From Streptomyces maremycinicus (lineage in GTDB: Bacteria; Actinomycetota; Actinomycetes; Streptomycetales; Streptomycetaceae), in contig NZ_BBYG01000022.1 in NCBI RefSeq assembly GCF_001184025.1, forward strand, positions 1 through 64,000: 64,000 bases of DNA, written 5' to 3'. Shown piece after piece: positions 16,991 to 25,485 of this stretch. Under the pieces are notes generated by a model that was not told the DNA's origin, did not search any database, and saw only the letters and a list, made by a program, of their open reading frames with translations. Within the stretch, counting starts at the first letter, position 1. The number at the start of each line of letters is the position of its first letter. Made by a program: the position numbers and the translations under genes.

Positions 16991-17980
16991 ATGCGAATTC
17001 TGGTCTTGGGCGGCACTTCGTTCGTCGGACGTGCGATAGTCGAATGCGCGCTCGCCGAGGGTGCGGATGTCACTCTTTTCTCCCGGGGACGTACGAATCC
17101 CGGCCTTTTCCCCCAGGCGACGCGCCGGCTGGGCGACCGTGAATCCGGACAGTACGATTCACTGAAGACCGACAGTCATGGCGACGGCGACGGCTGGGAC
17201 GCGGTGGTCGACGTCACCGGATTCGTGCCCCGTCACATCACGCAGGCGGCCGACGTGCTCGGCGATCGGGTGGGGCGCTATCTGTTCATATCGTCGATCA
17301 TGGTCTACGACACGTCGGAGACGGACGACCACGACGGCGTATGGGACGAGGACGCGCCACGCCTCACCCCCTTGCGTGACACCGAGGACATCACGCTGGA
17401 AACGTACGGACCGCTCAAAGCCGCTTGTGAGGACGAGGTGCTCGCACGCTACGGGACACGGGCGACTCTGGTGCGGCCGGGCATCATCGCCGGGCCGTAC
17501 GACCCGACCGACCGGTTCACCTGGTGGGTGCGCCGCGCTGCGCGGGGCAGTCGGATCGCCTTGCCGGGACAGCCGGAGCAGCCCGTCCAGGTCGTCGACG
17601 TGCACGACCTCGCCGCCCTCGTGTGGCAGTTGCTGGTGGACGACCGGCCGGGCGTCTTCAATGCCGTCGGACCGGCGCTGCCGACGACGATGACCGGCAT
17701 GGTCGAGGCGTGCGCGCAGGCGGCGGGCACCAGTGTGGGCATCGTTCCGGTGCCGGTGCCGGCGGCGAGTGAGCCTGTACTGCCGCTGCTTGAGTTGTCG
17801 GCCGGGGGAAAGCGGCTCTTTCGGCTGAGCGGTTCCCGGGCGAGGCGGCACGGACTCCCCGCCACACCGCTGGCGACGACTGCCGCCAAGGTCCTGGCCT
17901 GGGACCGGGAACGAGGTGAACCGCCGCTGAGGCAGGGGCTGACCGAGGAGCAGGAGGCGGCGCTTCTGAGCCTTCCCTAG
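16991..17980 (+). CDS. NAD-dependent epimerase/dehydratase family protein
   Basis: A 329-residue extended short-chain dehydrogenase. ATG 16991 is preceded by GAGGTGGGAT and starts MRILVLGGTSFVGRAIVE, whose GGTSFVG is the NAD(P)-binding glycine motif. The active-site pair is SSIMVYD (Ser) and TYGPLKAACE (Tyr-x-x-x-Lys). The C-terminal part (QPVQVVDVHDLAALVWQLL) is the usual substrate-binding lobe. Similar proteins reduce or epimerise nucleotide sugars or act on isoflavone-like substrates; substrate is unknown. Its stop codon shares the tetranucleotide CTAG with the stop of the convergent aminopeptidase gene. No clear link with the lanthipeptide operon. Confidence 0.75.
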   Translation: MRILVLGGTSFVGRAIVECALAEGADVTLFSRGRTNPGLFPQATRRLGDRESGQYDSLKTDSHGDGDGWDAVVDVTGFVPRHITQAADVLGDRVGRYLFISSIMVYDTSETDDHDGVWDEDAPRLTPLRDTEDITLETYGPLKAACEDEVLARYGTRATLVRPGIIAGPYDPTDRFTWWVRRAARGSRIALPGQPEQPVQVVDVHDLAALVWQLLVDDRPGVFNAVGPALPTTMTGMVEACAQAAGTSVGIVPVPVPAASEPVLPLLELSAGGKRLFRLSGSRARRHGLPATPLATTAAKVLAWDRERGEPPLRQGLTEEQEAALLSLP

Positions 17981-20577
17981 AGCCTGTTCGACCTTCCCGT
18001 TCCCACTCCATGGGAGCGCTGCGAGCGCAGGGCGCGTTCGACATCCGCACGCGACTCCGAGATCAGTCGGCGCAGGGCCGGGCTCGGCTCGGCCGAGGCC
18101 AGCCACGCGTCCGTCCGGTCCAGTGTGTCCCGGGAGACCTGGACCGATGGGTAGAGGCCGACCACGATCCGCTGGGCCATCGCAGGTGAACGCGCGTCCC
18201 AGACGCCCTTGACCGCTGCGAAGTACCGCTCGGCGTACGGCGCGAGCAACGCTCGCTGGTCCACCTGGACGAAGCCTTCGACGATCGCGGAGCTGATGGT
18301 GTTCGGCAGTTTGTCGGAGACGACGACCGAGGCCCAGGCCTCCGCCTTGGCCTCTTCGGTGGGCCGGGCGGCCCGGGCGGTCGCTGCGTGGCGCTCGCCG
18401 GCGGCCGTCCTGTCGCGCTCGTACTCGCCCGCGATCTCGGCCTCGTCGAAGCGCCCCACCGCGGCGAGGCGCTGCACGAAGGCCCAGCGCAGTTCGGTGT
18501 CCACGGCCAGGCCCTCGATGGTCTCCCGGCCGTCCAGCAGGCCCTCCAGGAGGTCCAGCTGTTCGGGGGTGCGGGCGGTCGCCGCGAAGGCGCGCGCCCA
18601 GGCCAGCTGGTGGTCGCCGCCCGCCTCGGAGGAGCGCAGGTGGGCCAGCGTGGCGTCCGTCCAGCGGGTCAGCAGCGCCTCGCGGGCATTCGGGTCGGCG
18701 TACAGCTCGACGGCCGTTTTCACCTGCCGCTGCAGCGACTGCACGACGCCGATGTCCGACTCCTTGCCGATGCCCGACAGCACCAGCGAGAGGTAGTCGC
18801 GGGTGGCCAGCTCGGCGTCACGGGTCATGTCCCAGGCCGAGGCCCAGCACAGGGCGCGCGGCAGCGAGGCCTCGAAGTCGCCGAGGTGCTCGGTGACGAA
18901 GGCCAGGGACTGCTCGTCGAGACGCACCTTCGCGTACGACAGGTCGTCGTCGTTGAGCAGGATCACGGCCGGGCGCCGTTTGCCCACCAGCTCGGCGACC
19001 TTGGTCAGTTCGCCGTCCACGTCCAGCTCGACGCGGTCCCCGCGCACCAGCTTGCCGCTGCCGCCCGCGGCGTCGTCCAGGTCGTAGAGGCCGACCGCGA
19101 TGCGGTGCGGGCGCAGCGTCGGCTCGCCCTTCGCGCCCGCGGGCAGGGCCGGGGCCTCCTGGCGGATCGCGAAGGAGGTGATGACGCCGTGCGCGTCCGT
19201 CTCGATCTCCGGGCGCAGGACGTTGATGCCCGCGGTCTGCAGCCACTTCTGCGACCAGGTGCCCAGGTCGCGCCCGCTGGTCTCCTCCAGCGCGCCGAGC
19301 AGGTCCGACAGGCGCGTGTTGCCGAACGCGTGCGCCTTGAAATACGCCTGCACGCCCCGGAAGAACTCGTCCTCGCCGACGTACGCCACGAGCTGCTTGA
19401 GGACGCTGGCGCCCTTGGCGTACGTGATGCCGTCGAAGTTGACGAGCACGTCGTCGAGGTCGTTGATCTCCGCCATGATCGGGTGCGTGGACGGCAGCTG
19501 GTCCTGCCGGTACGCCCACGTCTTCATGGAGTTGGCGAAGGTGGTCCAGGAGTGCGGCCAGCGCGAGCCAGGGGCGTAGGCCTGGCAGGCGATGGAGGTG
19601 TAGGTCGCGAAGGACTCGTTGAGCCACAGGTCGTTCCACCACTCCATCGTCACGAGGTCGCCGAACCACATGTGGGCCAGCTCGTGCAGGATGGTCTCCG
19701 CCCGCACCTCGTACGCGGCGTCCGTCACCTTCGAGCGGAAGACGTACTGGTCGCGGATGGTCACCGCGCCCGCGTTCTCCATCGCGCCCGCGTTGAACTC
19801 CGGTACGAACAGCTGGTCGTACTTCTCGAACGGGTACGCGTAGTCGAACTTCTCCTGGAACCAGGCGAAGCCCTGCCGCGTGACCTCGAAGATGGCGTCC
19901 GAGTCGAGGAACTCGGCGAGCGAGGGCCGGCAGTAGATGCCCAGCGGCACGCTCTGCCCGTCCTTCTCGTAGACGCTGTGCACCGAGTGGTACGGGCCGA
20001 CGATCAGCGCCGTGATGTACGAGGAGATGCGGGGCGTCGGCTCGAACTCCCAGACGTCGTCCTTGGGCTCCGGCGTCGGCGAGTTGGAGACGACGGTCCA
20101 GCCGTGGGGCGCCTTCACGGTGAACTGGAAGGTCGCCTTCAGGTCGGGCTGCTCGAAGCTCGCGAAGACCCGGCGGGCGTCCGGCACCTCGAACTGCGTG
20201 TAGAGGTACGCCTGCTGGTCGACCGGGTCGACGAAGCGGTGCAGACCCTCACCGGTGTTGGTGTACGCGCAGTCGGCCACGACCCGCAGGACGTTGCGGC
20301 CCTCCAGGACGTCCGCGAGCGCGATCCGGGAGTCCTGGAAGACCTCCGCGGGATCGAGGGCGTCGCCGTTGAGGACGACGTCGTGGACGGCCGGGGCCAC
20401 CAGGTCGATGAAGGACCCGACACCGCCCTCGGCCGCGTCGAAGCGCACCGTGGTCACGGACCGGTAGGTGCCGCCCTCCTGCGCGCCGGAGAGATCGAGA
20501 TCGATCTCGTACGAGTCAACGGTGAGCAGCTTCGCCCGCTGCTGCGCCTCTTCGCGGGTGAGGTTTGTGCCAGGCAC
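17977..20577 (-). CDS. pepN: aminopeptidase N (M1 family zinc metallopeptidase)
   Basis: 866 residues from GTG 20577, with GAGGAG upstream; this matches the length of Streptomyces PepN (about 857). Domain order is the N-terminal beta-sandwich, then the thermolysin-like catalytic domain with the exopeptidase motif GAMENAG near residue 262, the zinc motif HELAHMWFGD near 297 and the third zinc ligand in LWLNESFATY about 20 residues on. A long C-terminal ERAP1-like helical domain follows (VQSLQRQVKTAVELY). It removes N-terminal residues from peptides in the cytoplasm and is a housekeeping protein, although it could also trim leader peptides. Neighbouring cluster genes are not required for its function. 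Confidence 0.93.
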   Translation of the reverse strand: MPGTNLTREEAQQRAKLLTVDSYEIDLDLSGAQEGGTYRSVTTVRFDAAEGGVGSFIDLVAPAVHDVVLNGDALDPAEVFQDSRIALADVLEGRNVLRVVADCAYTNTGEGLHRFVDPVDQQAYLYTQFEVPDARRVFASFEQPDLKATFQFTVKAPHGWTVVSNSPTPEPKDDVWEFEPTPRISSYITALIVGPYHSVHSVYEKDGQSVPLGIYCRPSLAEFLDSDAIFEVTRQGFAWFQEKFDYAYPFEKYDQLFVPEFNAGAMENAGAVTIRDQYVFRSKVTDAAYEVRAETILHELAHMWFGDLVTMEWWNDLWLNESFATYTSIACQAYAPGSRWPHSWTTFANSMKTWAYRQDQLPSTHPIMAEINDLDDVLVNFDGITYAKGASVLKQLVAYVGEDEFFRGVQAYFKAHAFGNTRLSDLLGALEETSGRDLGTWSQKWLQTAGINVLRPEIETDAHGVITSFAIRQEAPALPAGAKGEPTLRPHRIAVGLYDLDDAAGGSGKLVRGDRVELDVDGELTKVAELVGKRRPAVILLNDDDLSYAKVRLDEQSLAFVTEHLGDFEASLPRALCWASAWDMTRDAELATRDYLSLVLSGIGKESDIGVVQSLQRQVKTAVELYADPNAREALLTRWTDATLAHLRSSEAGGDHQLAWARAFAATARTPEQLDLLEGLLDGRETIEGLAVDTELRWAFVQRLAAVGRFDEAEIAGEYERDRTAAGERHAATARAARPTEEAKAEAWASVVVSDKLPNTISSAIVEGFVQVDQRALLAPYAERYFAAVKGVWDARSPAMAQRIVVGLYPSVQVSRDTLDRTDAWLASAEPSPALRRLISESRADVERALRSQRSHGVGTGRSNRL

Positions 20578-20650
20578 GCGGTCATCTCCTCGCTGTGGAT
20601 GGAGCGACGGACCCGCGTCCGGAACGGGCCGGGGCTGGGGGAACAGTCGA

Positions 20651-20698
20651 AGCCGTGCAGCCGTGCAGCCGTGCAGCCGTGCAGCCGTGCAGCCGTGG
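20651..20698. repeat. 8-bp tandem repeat, five perfect copies plus one variant
   Basis: AGCCGTGC is repeated five times head to tail (20651-20690) and ends with AGCCGTGG. It lies 74 bp upstream of the pepN start in an untranslated stretch. Copy number in such repeats is expected to vary between strains. Confidence 0.9.
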
Positions 20699-20779
20699 AG
20701 GACAGGACGCGTCGTCCGATCCTCCGTCCGGCAGCGAGTCCTTCCGTCCGACTCCCCGGCAGAGGGGGCCGTAGGAGGC

Positions 20780-20947
20780 TCAGCCTCCCCAGGAGGTGTC
20801 ACTGGTGTGGATGTTCCGGTTGCCGATCGCCGTGTTCCTGGACTGCTCGTGATCGCTGGGCTGCACGTATCCGAGGAGGGCAACGGCGAGGAGAGCGGCA
20901 ACCGTTGCGTAGGACCACATCGGCCGTGAGCGGAAAAGGCGTTTCAT
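20780..20947 (-). CDS. small single-pass membrane or secreted peptide
   Basis: A 55-residue product from ATG 20947, with AAGGAG ten bases upstream. It starts with a basic segment (MKRLFRSRPMW), has one hydrophobic helix (SYATVAALLAVALLGYV), and ends in a short polar tail with NTAIGNRNIHTSDTSWGG. The arrangement is that of an N-terminal signal or anchor with an extracytoplasmic tail of about 25 residues. I know no family. It is the last minus-strand gene at the left end of the NRPS cluster, 196 bp from the deoxyribosyltransferase-like gene, so cluster membership is uncertain. A secreted precursor peptide cannot be excluded. Confidence 0.6.
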   Translation of the reverse strand: MKRLFRSRPMWSYATVAALLAVALLGYVQPSDHEQSRNTAIGNRNIHTSDTSWGG

Positions 20948-21143
20948 GGCAAATTCTCCTTGTGCGTGCGGGTGGACAAAAGCTTTCCACCGGTCGTGGT
21001 ACAGCCTGGATCCCGCAGGCGGTGCATGGGGCCGTCGGAACTCTTCAACAAGGTGCCTGGCAGTAAAGCGACATGCGACAATCCTGGCAAAACACCCTGA
21101 AGGGCTGTTCGGAGGAGTCGCGTTCGGTCGGCGAGACGTCGTC

Positions 21144-21896
21144 CTACGCGCCCGGGGTGGCCGGCCCGGGGGAGGACGAACGGGGACGGTCGAGACCTTC
21201 GCCGCGCGACACCAGCTCGACCCGTTCCGCCGCGGAATCGGCCGAGCGCAGCCGGGCCTCCAGAACCCAGTGGGTGGCGGGGTTGCCCCGGCTCCAGAGA
21301 AGGCGTCCCCCCAAGAAGATGTCACCACGGGCGGCCAGCCCCTCGAACCACTGCTGGAACTCCGCCGACAGCCAGAGAATCAGGGGAATGTGGCGCTCGG
21401 CGCCCTCACGTCGTGCGGCCGGTCCGGCCAGCCTGAGTGCCTCCGCCACGGCGTCGGGCAGATTGTCCGTCACGGGAACCGACAGCGCGCTCGCGAAATG
21501 CAGCAGGTATTCGTTGCGCTGAGCCTCGGGCGGAGAATCGAGGACGGCGCGGCCACTGTCGTGCCAGGTCCCCCATTTCACGTTGGTGACCAGACCGGGC
21601 AGCTTGGCGAGGTCACGCGGCACATGGAACAGAATGGCGTCGGCCGCGTGCATGGCTGCCTCCTCCCATGCGATCTGCTGCGCGTAGGGCGGTTCGGGCT
21701 CGCCCTCGGGTGCTTCGGGCAGGAAGACGGCAAGGCGGCCGTCCCCGTCCCACTGCTCGCGCAGCAGGAGTTCGGTGGGCGGACGCCAGGAGGGAGTCAG
21801 GGGATCGCGGGGGGTGGGGCCGCACAGGTAGACGGAGACCGACCAGTGCGCGGGCCAGGGCTGACCCGCGCGGATCACAGCGACATCGCGTGGCAT
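21144..21896 (-). CDS. nucleoside 2-deoxyribosyltransferase-like protein
   Basis: A 250-residue protein that I place in the nucleoside 2-deoxyribosyltransferase-like superfamily from SVYLCGPTPRDPLTPSW at the start, the acidic IAWEEAAMHAADAILFHVPR in the middle and VTNVKWGTWHDSGRAVLDSP. Family members exchange or hydrolyse N-glycosidic bonds; many homologues in Streptomyces are annotated only by domain. The C-terminal third (IPLILWLSAEFQQWFEGLAA) is less typical. It follows the free PCP gene of the NRPS cluster on the same strand after a 125-bp gap with tandem repeats, so it may be co-transcribed or may be a bordering gene. Confidence 0.65.
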   Translation of the reverse strand: MPRDVAVIRAGQPWPAHWSVSVYLCGPTPRDPLTPSWRPPTELLLREQWDGDGRLAVFLPEAPEGEPEPPYAQQIAWEEAAMHAADAILFHVPRDLAKLPGLVTNVKWGTWHDSGRAVLDSPPEAQRNEYLLHFASALSVPVTDNLPDAVAEALRLAGPAARREGAERHIPLILWLSAEFQQWFEGLAARGDIFLGGRLLWSRGNPATHWVLEARLRSADSAAERVELVSRGEGLDRPRSSSPGPATPGA

Positions 21897-21910
21897 GAGA
21901 TCTCCTCGGC

Positions 21911-21938
21911 AGGAATCAGGAATCAGGAATCAGGAATC
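21911..21938. repeat. 7-bp tandem repeat, four copies
   Basis: AGGAATC occurs four times in tandem, followed by a diverged copy. It lies between the PCP gene and the deoxyribosyltransferase-like gene, 14 bp upstream of the latter's ATG, so it displaces or contains its 5' untranslated region. Confidence 0.9.
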
Positions 21939-22021
21939 AGGAACAGAGGGATCGGCGGGGCCGGCGGGATCGGCGAATTGGCCGGGACGCACGGAGCCGT
22001 GTGTCCCGACCGGGGACCCGT

Positions 22022-22264
22022 TCAGCCGAGGTTGTCCGATGTGGGCACGGCGCCTACCGCGAGGGCTCGCATGTCGGGGAGGTCGAACACGTCCTCCACC
22101 TCGAAGTGGAAGCCCTCACCTCGAACCAGAGCGATCAGCCGGAGTGCCGCGAGAGAGTTTCCCCCCAGGTCGAAGAAGTTCTCCTCGGGCCCGATCGGCC
22201 GGTTGAAGATCTTCTCCGCCGACGTCAGGACGGCTGAGAGCGCCGCGTTGCGTTCTTCGTTCAT
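22022..22264 (-). CDS. stand-alone peptidyl carrier protein
   Basis: An 80-residue carrier protein. The phosphopantetheine site is FFDLGGNSLAALRL, with Ser37 as the attachment residue, and the following helix (FEVEDVFDLPDMRALA) is typical of NRPS carrier domains. Its ATG overlaps the stop of the upstream PCP-C-A gene (ATGA), so both are translated together. In this cluster the free carrier could accept an amino acid from one of the A-domain proteins or serve as partner for the PCP-C-A protein, whose own A domain looks degenerate. Confidence 0.9.
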   Translation of the reverse strand: MNEERNAALSAVLTSAEKIFNRPIGPEENFFDLGGNSLAALRLIALVRGEGFHFEVEDVFDLPDMRALAVGAVPTSDNLG

Positions 22265-25200
22265 CGGGTCTCCTCGTCGGCTGCGTCGCTGAGTACGGAG
22301 CCGATCAGTTGGTGGGCGAAGCCCAGGCGCTCGTTCCGGGGCAGCGAGACGGCCATGGACAGCAACAGGTTCAGGTCGATGTTCTCGGTGCCGGTCGCGG
22401 GGTGCGGCGTTGCGCCCCGTGGAGTACCGGCGCGACCGGACGGGCCTGTGGTGTGCGGCCGGTCGCGCTCGGCGAGGTCGGTGAGCAGCCGCTGGTCGAC
22501 CTTTCCGCCGGCGTCGTAGGGCAGCGCGTCGAGGTGATGGATCGTCAGTTCGTCAGCCACTACCGGAAGTTCGCCGCGTACCGCTCGGGCCACCCGGTCC
22601 GGATCGGTGCCGGGGGCGAGGGTCAGGAAGAGGTGCAACCGTAGGCCTGTCCTCGACTCCGAGGCCAGTGCCGCGGCCTGGACGACACCGGGCTGCCGCA
22701 AGGCGACTCCTTCGACCTCACCCGGTTCGCATCGCACACCGGCCGGCCCGGACCGCCGATCCCGGCGGCCGGAGTAGTGCAGTCGGCCACCGCTGTCGAC
22801 ATGGACGATGTCACCGGTGCGGTGGACGGGCGCACCGTCTTCGGTGTGCGGGTCGGCGACGAAGACGGCGGCGGTCTGCCGGGGAGCGCCCGTGTAGCCG
22901 GCGGCCACACCGTCGCCGCCGACCCACAGCTCGCCTCGCTCGCCGGGAGCCGCCGGAGCGCCGGAGGCCGTCACAACCCGGACGTAGTCGTACGGCAGGG
23001 GCCGGCCGATCGGGGGGAGCGCGGTGCCGCCCGGTTCGACCCAGCCCGCCGTGGCCACCACGGTCGTCTCGGTCGGGCCGTACATGTTCAGCACCTTGAA
23101 CGGCACGTCGTCGGGCAGGGCGTGCAGCCGGTCCCCGCCGGTGGAGATACGGTCCAGCCGACTGCCGAGCGGCTTCGGTACCCGCGCGAGGAGTTCGGCG
23201 ATCGGCGTGGGCGCGAAGGTGTACTCGACGCCGGCCGCGGCGAGCCAGGCCGCCAGGCCCCGCGGATCGGCCCGGATCCCGGTGGGGGCGAAGCGGAGCC
23301 GGGCGCCGGCGTACAGGGCGGACCACACCTCGAAGGCGGAGGCACCGGACGCGGCGTTCGCGAGCTGGCCGACGACAGTGGCCGGACCCAGGCGCAGTTC
23401 GCGTACGGCCCAGTCGGCGAGCCGGTCCAGAGCGGACCGCGGAACCATGACGCCCTTGGGTTCGCCGGTGCTTCCGGAGGTGAACATCACGTAGGCGGGC
23501 GCGACGCTCTCCGGGGTGTGGCCGGTGCCGTCCCGGACGGGCCCGGGATGCCGTTCGGCCGACAGTTCCGCCCAGTCCACCTGCCGCCGTGACGGGCTGT
23601 CCGGTCCGCTGAGGGCGTCGGCGAGCGTGTCCGGCACACCAGGGATCCGGACGATCGTGTCGCAGTGCGCCCGGTCCGCCATCGAGGCGAGCCGCGCGGC
23701 GGGCTGTCCGGCCTCCAGCGGAAGGTAGGTCCCGCCGGCGTGCAGGACGGCGTAGGCACAGGCGAAGAAGTCCGGGGACGTCGGACCCAGGACACCCACC
23801 ACCTGTCCCGGCCGGCCCACGACGGTCCGGACCGATTCCCCGAGAGCTGCCAGTCGCCCGTACGTCACCTGCCGTGTGCCGTCGTCGAGAGCCACCGCGT
23901 CCGGGTCGGCCGCGGCCCGGGCCCTCACCCGCCGGACCAGCCCGGTCACCGGTGGGGTTCGCTTCTCGGGCAGGAGCTGGACCCAGGTGCGCAGCCATTC
24001 CAGGGTGTGGGTCCACAGGGCCCACAGGTCGTCCCGGCCGGCCGCACCGCTCTGGGCCTCCATCAGCAGTTCGATCCGGGTGTCGTCGCCCGTCCCCGAG
24101 GCGACGGCCACCACGTTGACCGGGAACTCGGCGGCCCCGTTGAACACGCCGAGCTGGATCCGGGCGGTGGCACCGCCCAGCCGGACCTCGCGCTCGACCT
24201 GCTGGTGCATGCTGAAGGCGGCCCGCACCACGGCCCCGTCACCGCGTCCGGCGACGCCCCCGACGGCCTCGACGATGTCCGGCAGGGGGACCGCCGAGCG
24301 GTCCATCGCCTCGCGCAGGGCCCTGCTGGTGCGGCGCAGGGTGGCTTCGGGCAGTTCGCCCGGGCGGCGCTCGACCACGACCGGGACGGTGGAGACGAAC
24401 CTTCCGACGGTGTCCTCGTGGCCCGGCGGGCGATTCTCCACGGCGCTGCCCAGGACGATGCCGTTCACGCCCTCGTACCGTGTCAGTGCCTGCGAGAAAG
24501 CCGTGAACAGAGCCGTGAACAGGGACACCGACGCGTACCGTGAGGCGTCCCTGACCGCTCGCAGGAGAGCGGCAGGCACAGGCAGGCGCAGGAAGGTGTC
24601 CTGGACGGTCCCGGGGGTTCGCGTGTCCAGGATCGGACGGGTGATCCGTGCGGCCCGCTCGGCGGCCTTGCGGACCTCGGCCGGGTCCGTGGGCGACTGG
24701 GACGCGGCGTAGGAGAAGTAGCGCAGGTCCGGGTCGGTGCCGCCGTCGGACAGGCCGTCCAGCAAGGCGACGAAGGACGTGCCGTCGTGGACCAGACGGT
24801 GCTCGGTGTGCACGAGCACGGCCCGGCCGCCCGGCAGCCGTACCAGTACCCAGCGCAGGAACGGACCCGTGGCGAGGTCGAAAGGACGGTCGGCGCCACT
24901 GAGCCGGACCAGTTCCTCCGGGGAGACGGTTTCGCCCGGCAGGTCCACCACGGTCAGGTCGGCCTCGGAGTCGGCGACGTCGGCGGCCGGCACCAGCTGC
25001 CGGGGGGCGCCGTCGTCGAAGACGATCCGGGTGCGCAGTACGGGGTGACGGCGCAGCAGCCGGAGCAGTTCCGCGCGCAGGGCGGACGGGCGGGGCACCT
25101 CGGCGAAATGGAACAAGGCGTGGAAGACGTGCCGGGAGGAGCCGGGTTCCAGGACGGACCGGTACCAGACCGTCCGCTGCTGCCAGGTGAGCGGTGCCCG

Positions 25201-25485
25201 ACCGGTCCTCGCGGCGTCGGCCGGGTGCTGCGCGGGCTCGGCGCGGGGGCGGACGGCGAGCTCGTCCAGCAGCCGCCGTACGTCGGGGGCGTTGAGCAGT
25301 TCGTGGGCGCCGATGGTCAGTCCCCGGGCGCGGCGCAGGCGGACGGTGAGCCGCGCGGCGTCCATGGAACTGCCGCCCAGGGTCGTGAACGAGACGTCCA
25401 GTGGTTCCTGCGGACCGAGACCGAGGGCCTGCCGTACGTCATGGGCCAGACTCTCCACGACGGCGGTGACCGTCTTGCCTGTCAT
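22261..25485 (-). CDS. NRPS protein, PCP-C-A with degenerate C and A motifs
   Basis: 1,074 residues. The N-terminal PCP has LGGSSMDAARL with Ser40. The condensation-like domain (about 95-510) has HRLVHDG near residue 227 where HHxxxDG is expected, so the catalytic second His is Arg. The adenylation domain (about 525-1005) keeps YVMFTSGSTGEPKGV, YGPTETTVVAT and the late GGKVDQ. At the position of the amino-group-binding Asp235 it reads NAASGASAFEVW, with Gly instead of Asp, and the A8 block is altered to GRRDRRSGPAGVR. A 65-residue tail has no recognised domain. It may adenylate a non-amino acid, act structurally, or be inactive. Start and stop overlap both neighbours. Confidence 0.88.
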   Translation of the reverse strand: MTGKTVTAVVESLAHDVRQALGLGPQEPLDVSFTTLGGSSMDAARLTVRLRRARGLTIGAHELLNAPDVRRLLDELAVRPRAEPAQHPADAARTGRAPLTWQQRTVWYRSVLEPGSSRHVFHALFHFAEVPRPSALRAELLRLLRRHPVLRTRIVFDDGAPRQLVPAADVADSEADLTVVDLPGETVSPEELVRLSGADRPFDLATGPFLRWVLVRLPGGRAVLVHTEHRLVHDGTSFVALLDGLSDGGTDPDLRYFSYAASQSPTDPAEVRKAAERAARITRPILDTRTPGTVQDTFLRLPVPAALLRAVRDASRYASVSLFTALFTAFSQALTRYEGVNGIVLGSAVENRPPGHEDTVGRFVSTVPVVVERRPGELPEATLRRTSRALREAMDRSAVPLPDIVEAVGGVAGRGDGAVVRAAFSMHQQVEREVRLGGATARIQLGVFNGAAEFPVNVVAVASGTGDDTRIELLMEAQSGAAGRDDLWALWTHTLEWLRTWVQLLPEKRTPPVTGLVRRVRARAAADPDAVALDDGTRQVTYGRLAALGESVRTVVGRPGQVVGVLGPTSPDFFACAYAVLHAGGTYLPLEAGQPAARLASMADRAHCDTIVRIPGVPDTLADALSGPDSPSRRQVDWAELSAERHPGPVRDGTGHTPESVAPAYVMFTSGSTGEPKGVMVPRSALDRLADWAVRELRLGPATVVGQLANAASGASAFEVWSALYAGARLRFAPTGIRADPRGLAAWLAAAGVEYTFAPTPIAELLARVPKPLGSRLDRISTGGDRLHALPDDVPFKVLNMYGPTETTVVATAGWVEPGGTALPPIGRPLPYDYVRVVTASGAPAAPGERGELWVGGDGVAAGYTGAPRQTAAVFVADPHTEDGAPVHRTGDIVHVDSGGRLHYSGRRDRRSGPAGVRCEPGEVEGVALRQPGVVQAAALASESRTGLRLHLFLTLAPGTDPDRVARAVRGELPVVADELTIHHLDALPYDAGGKVDQRLLTDLAERDRPHTTGPSGRAGTPRGATPHPATGTENIDLNLLLSMAVSLPRNERLGFAHQLIGSVLSDAADEETR

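Noticed and set aside
20651..20698. Possible CRISPR array
   Set aside because: Repeats of 8 bp (and 7 bp at 21911 and 53384) are contiguous with no spacers and no cas genes nearby.
18388..21066. 892-codon open frame on the plus strand opposite pepN
   Set aside because: It is the mirror frame of the GC-rich pepN gene; the translation is low-complexity and lacks any domain, while the minus strand has full aminopeptidase motifs.
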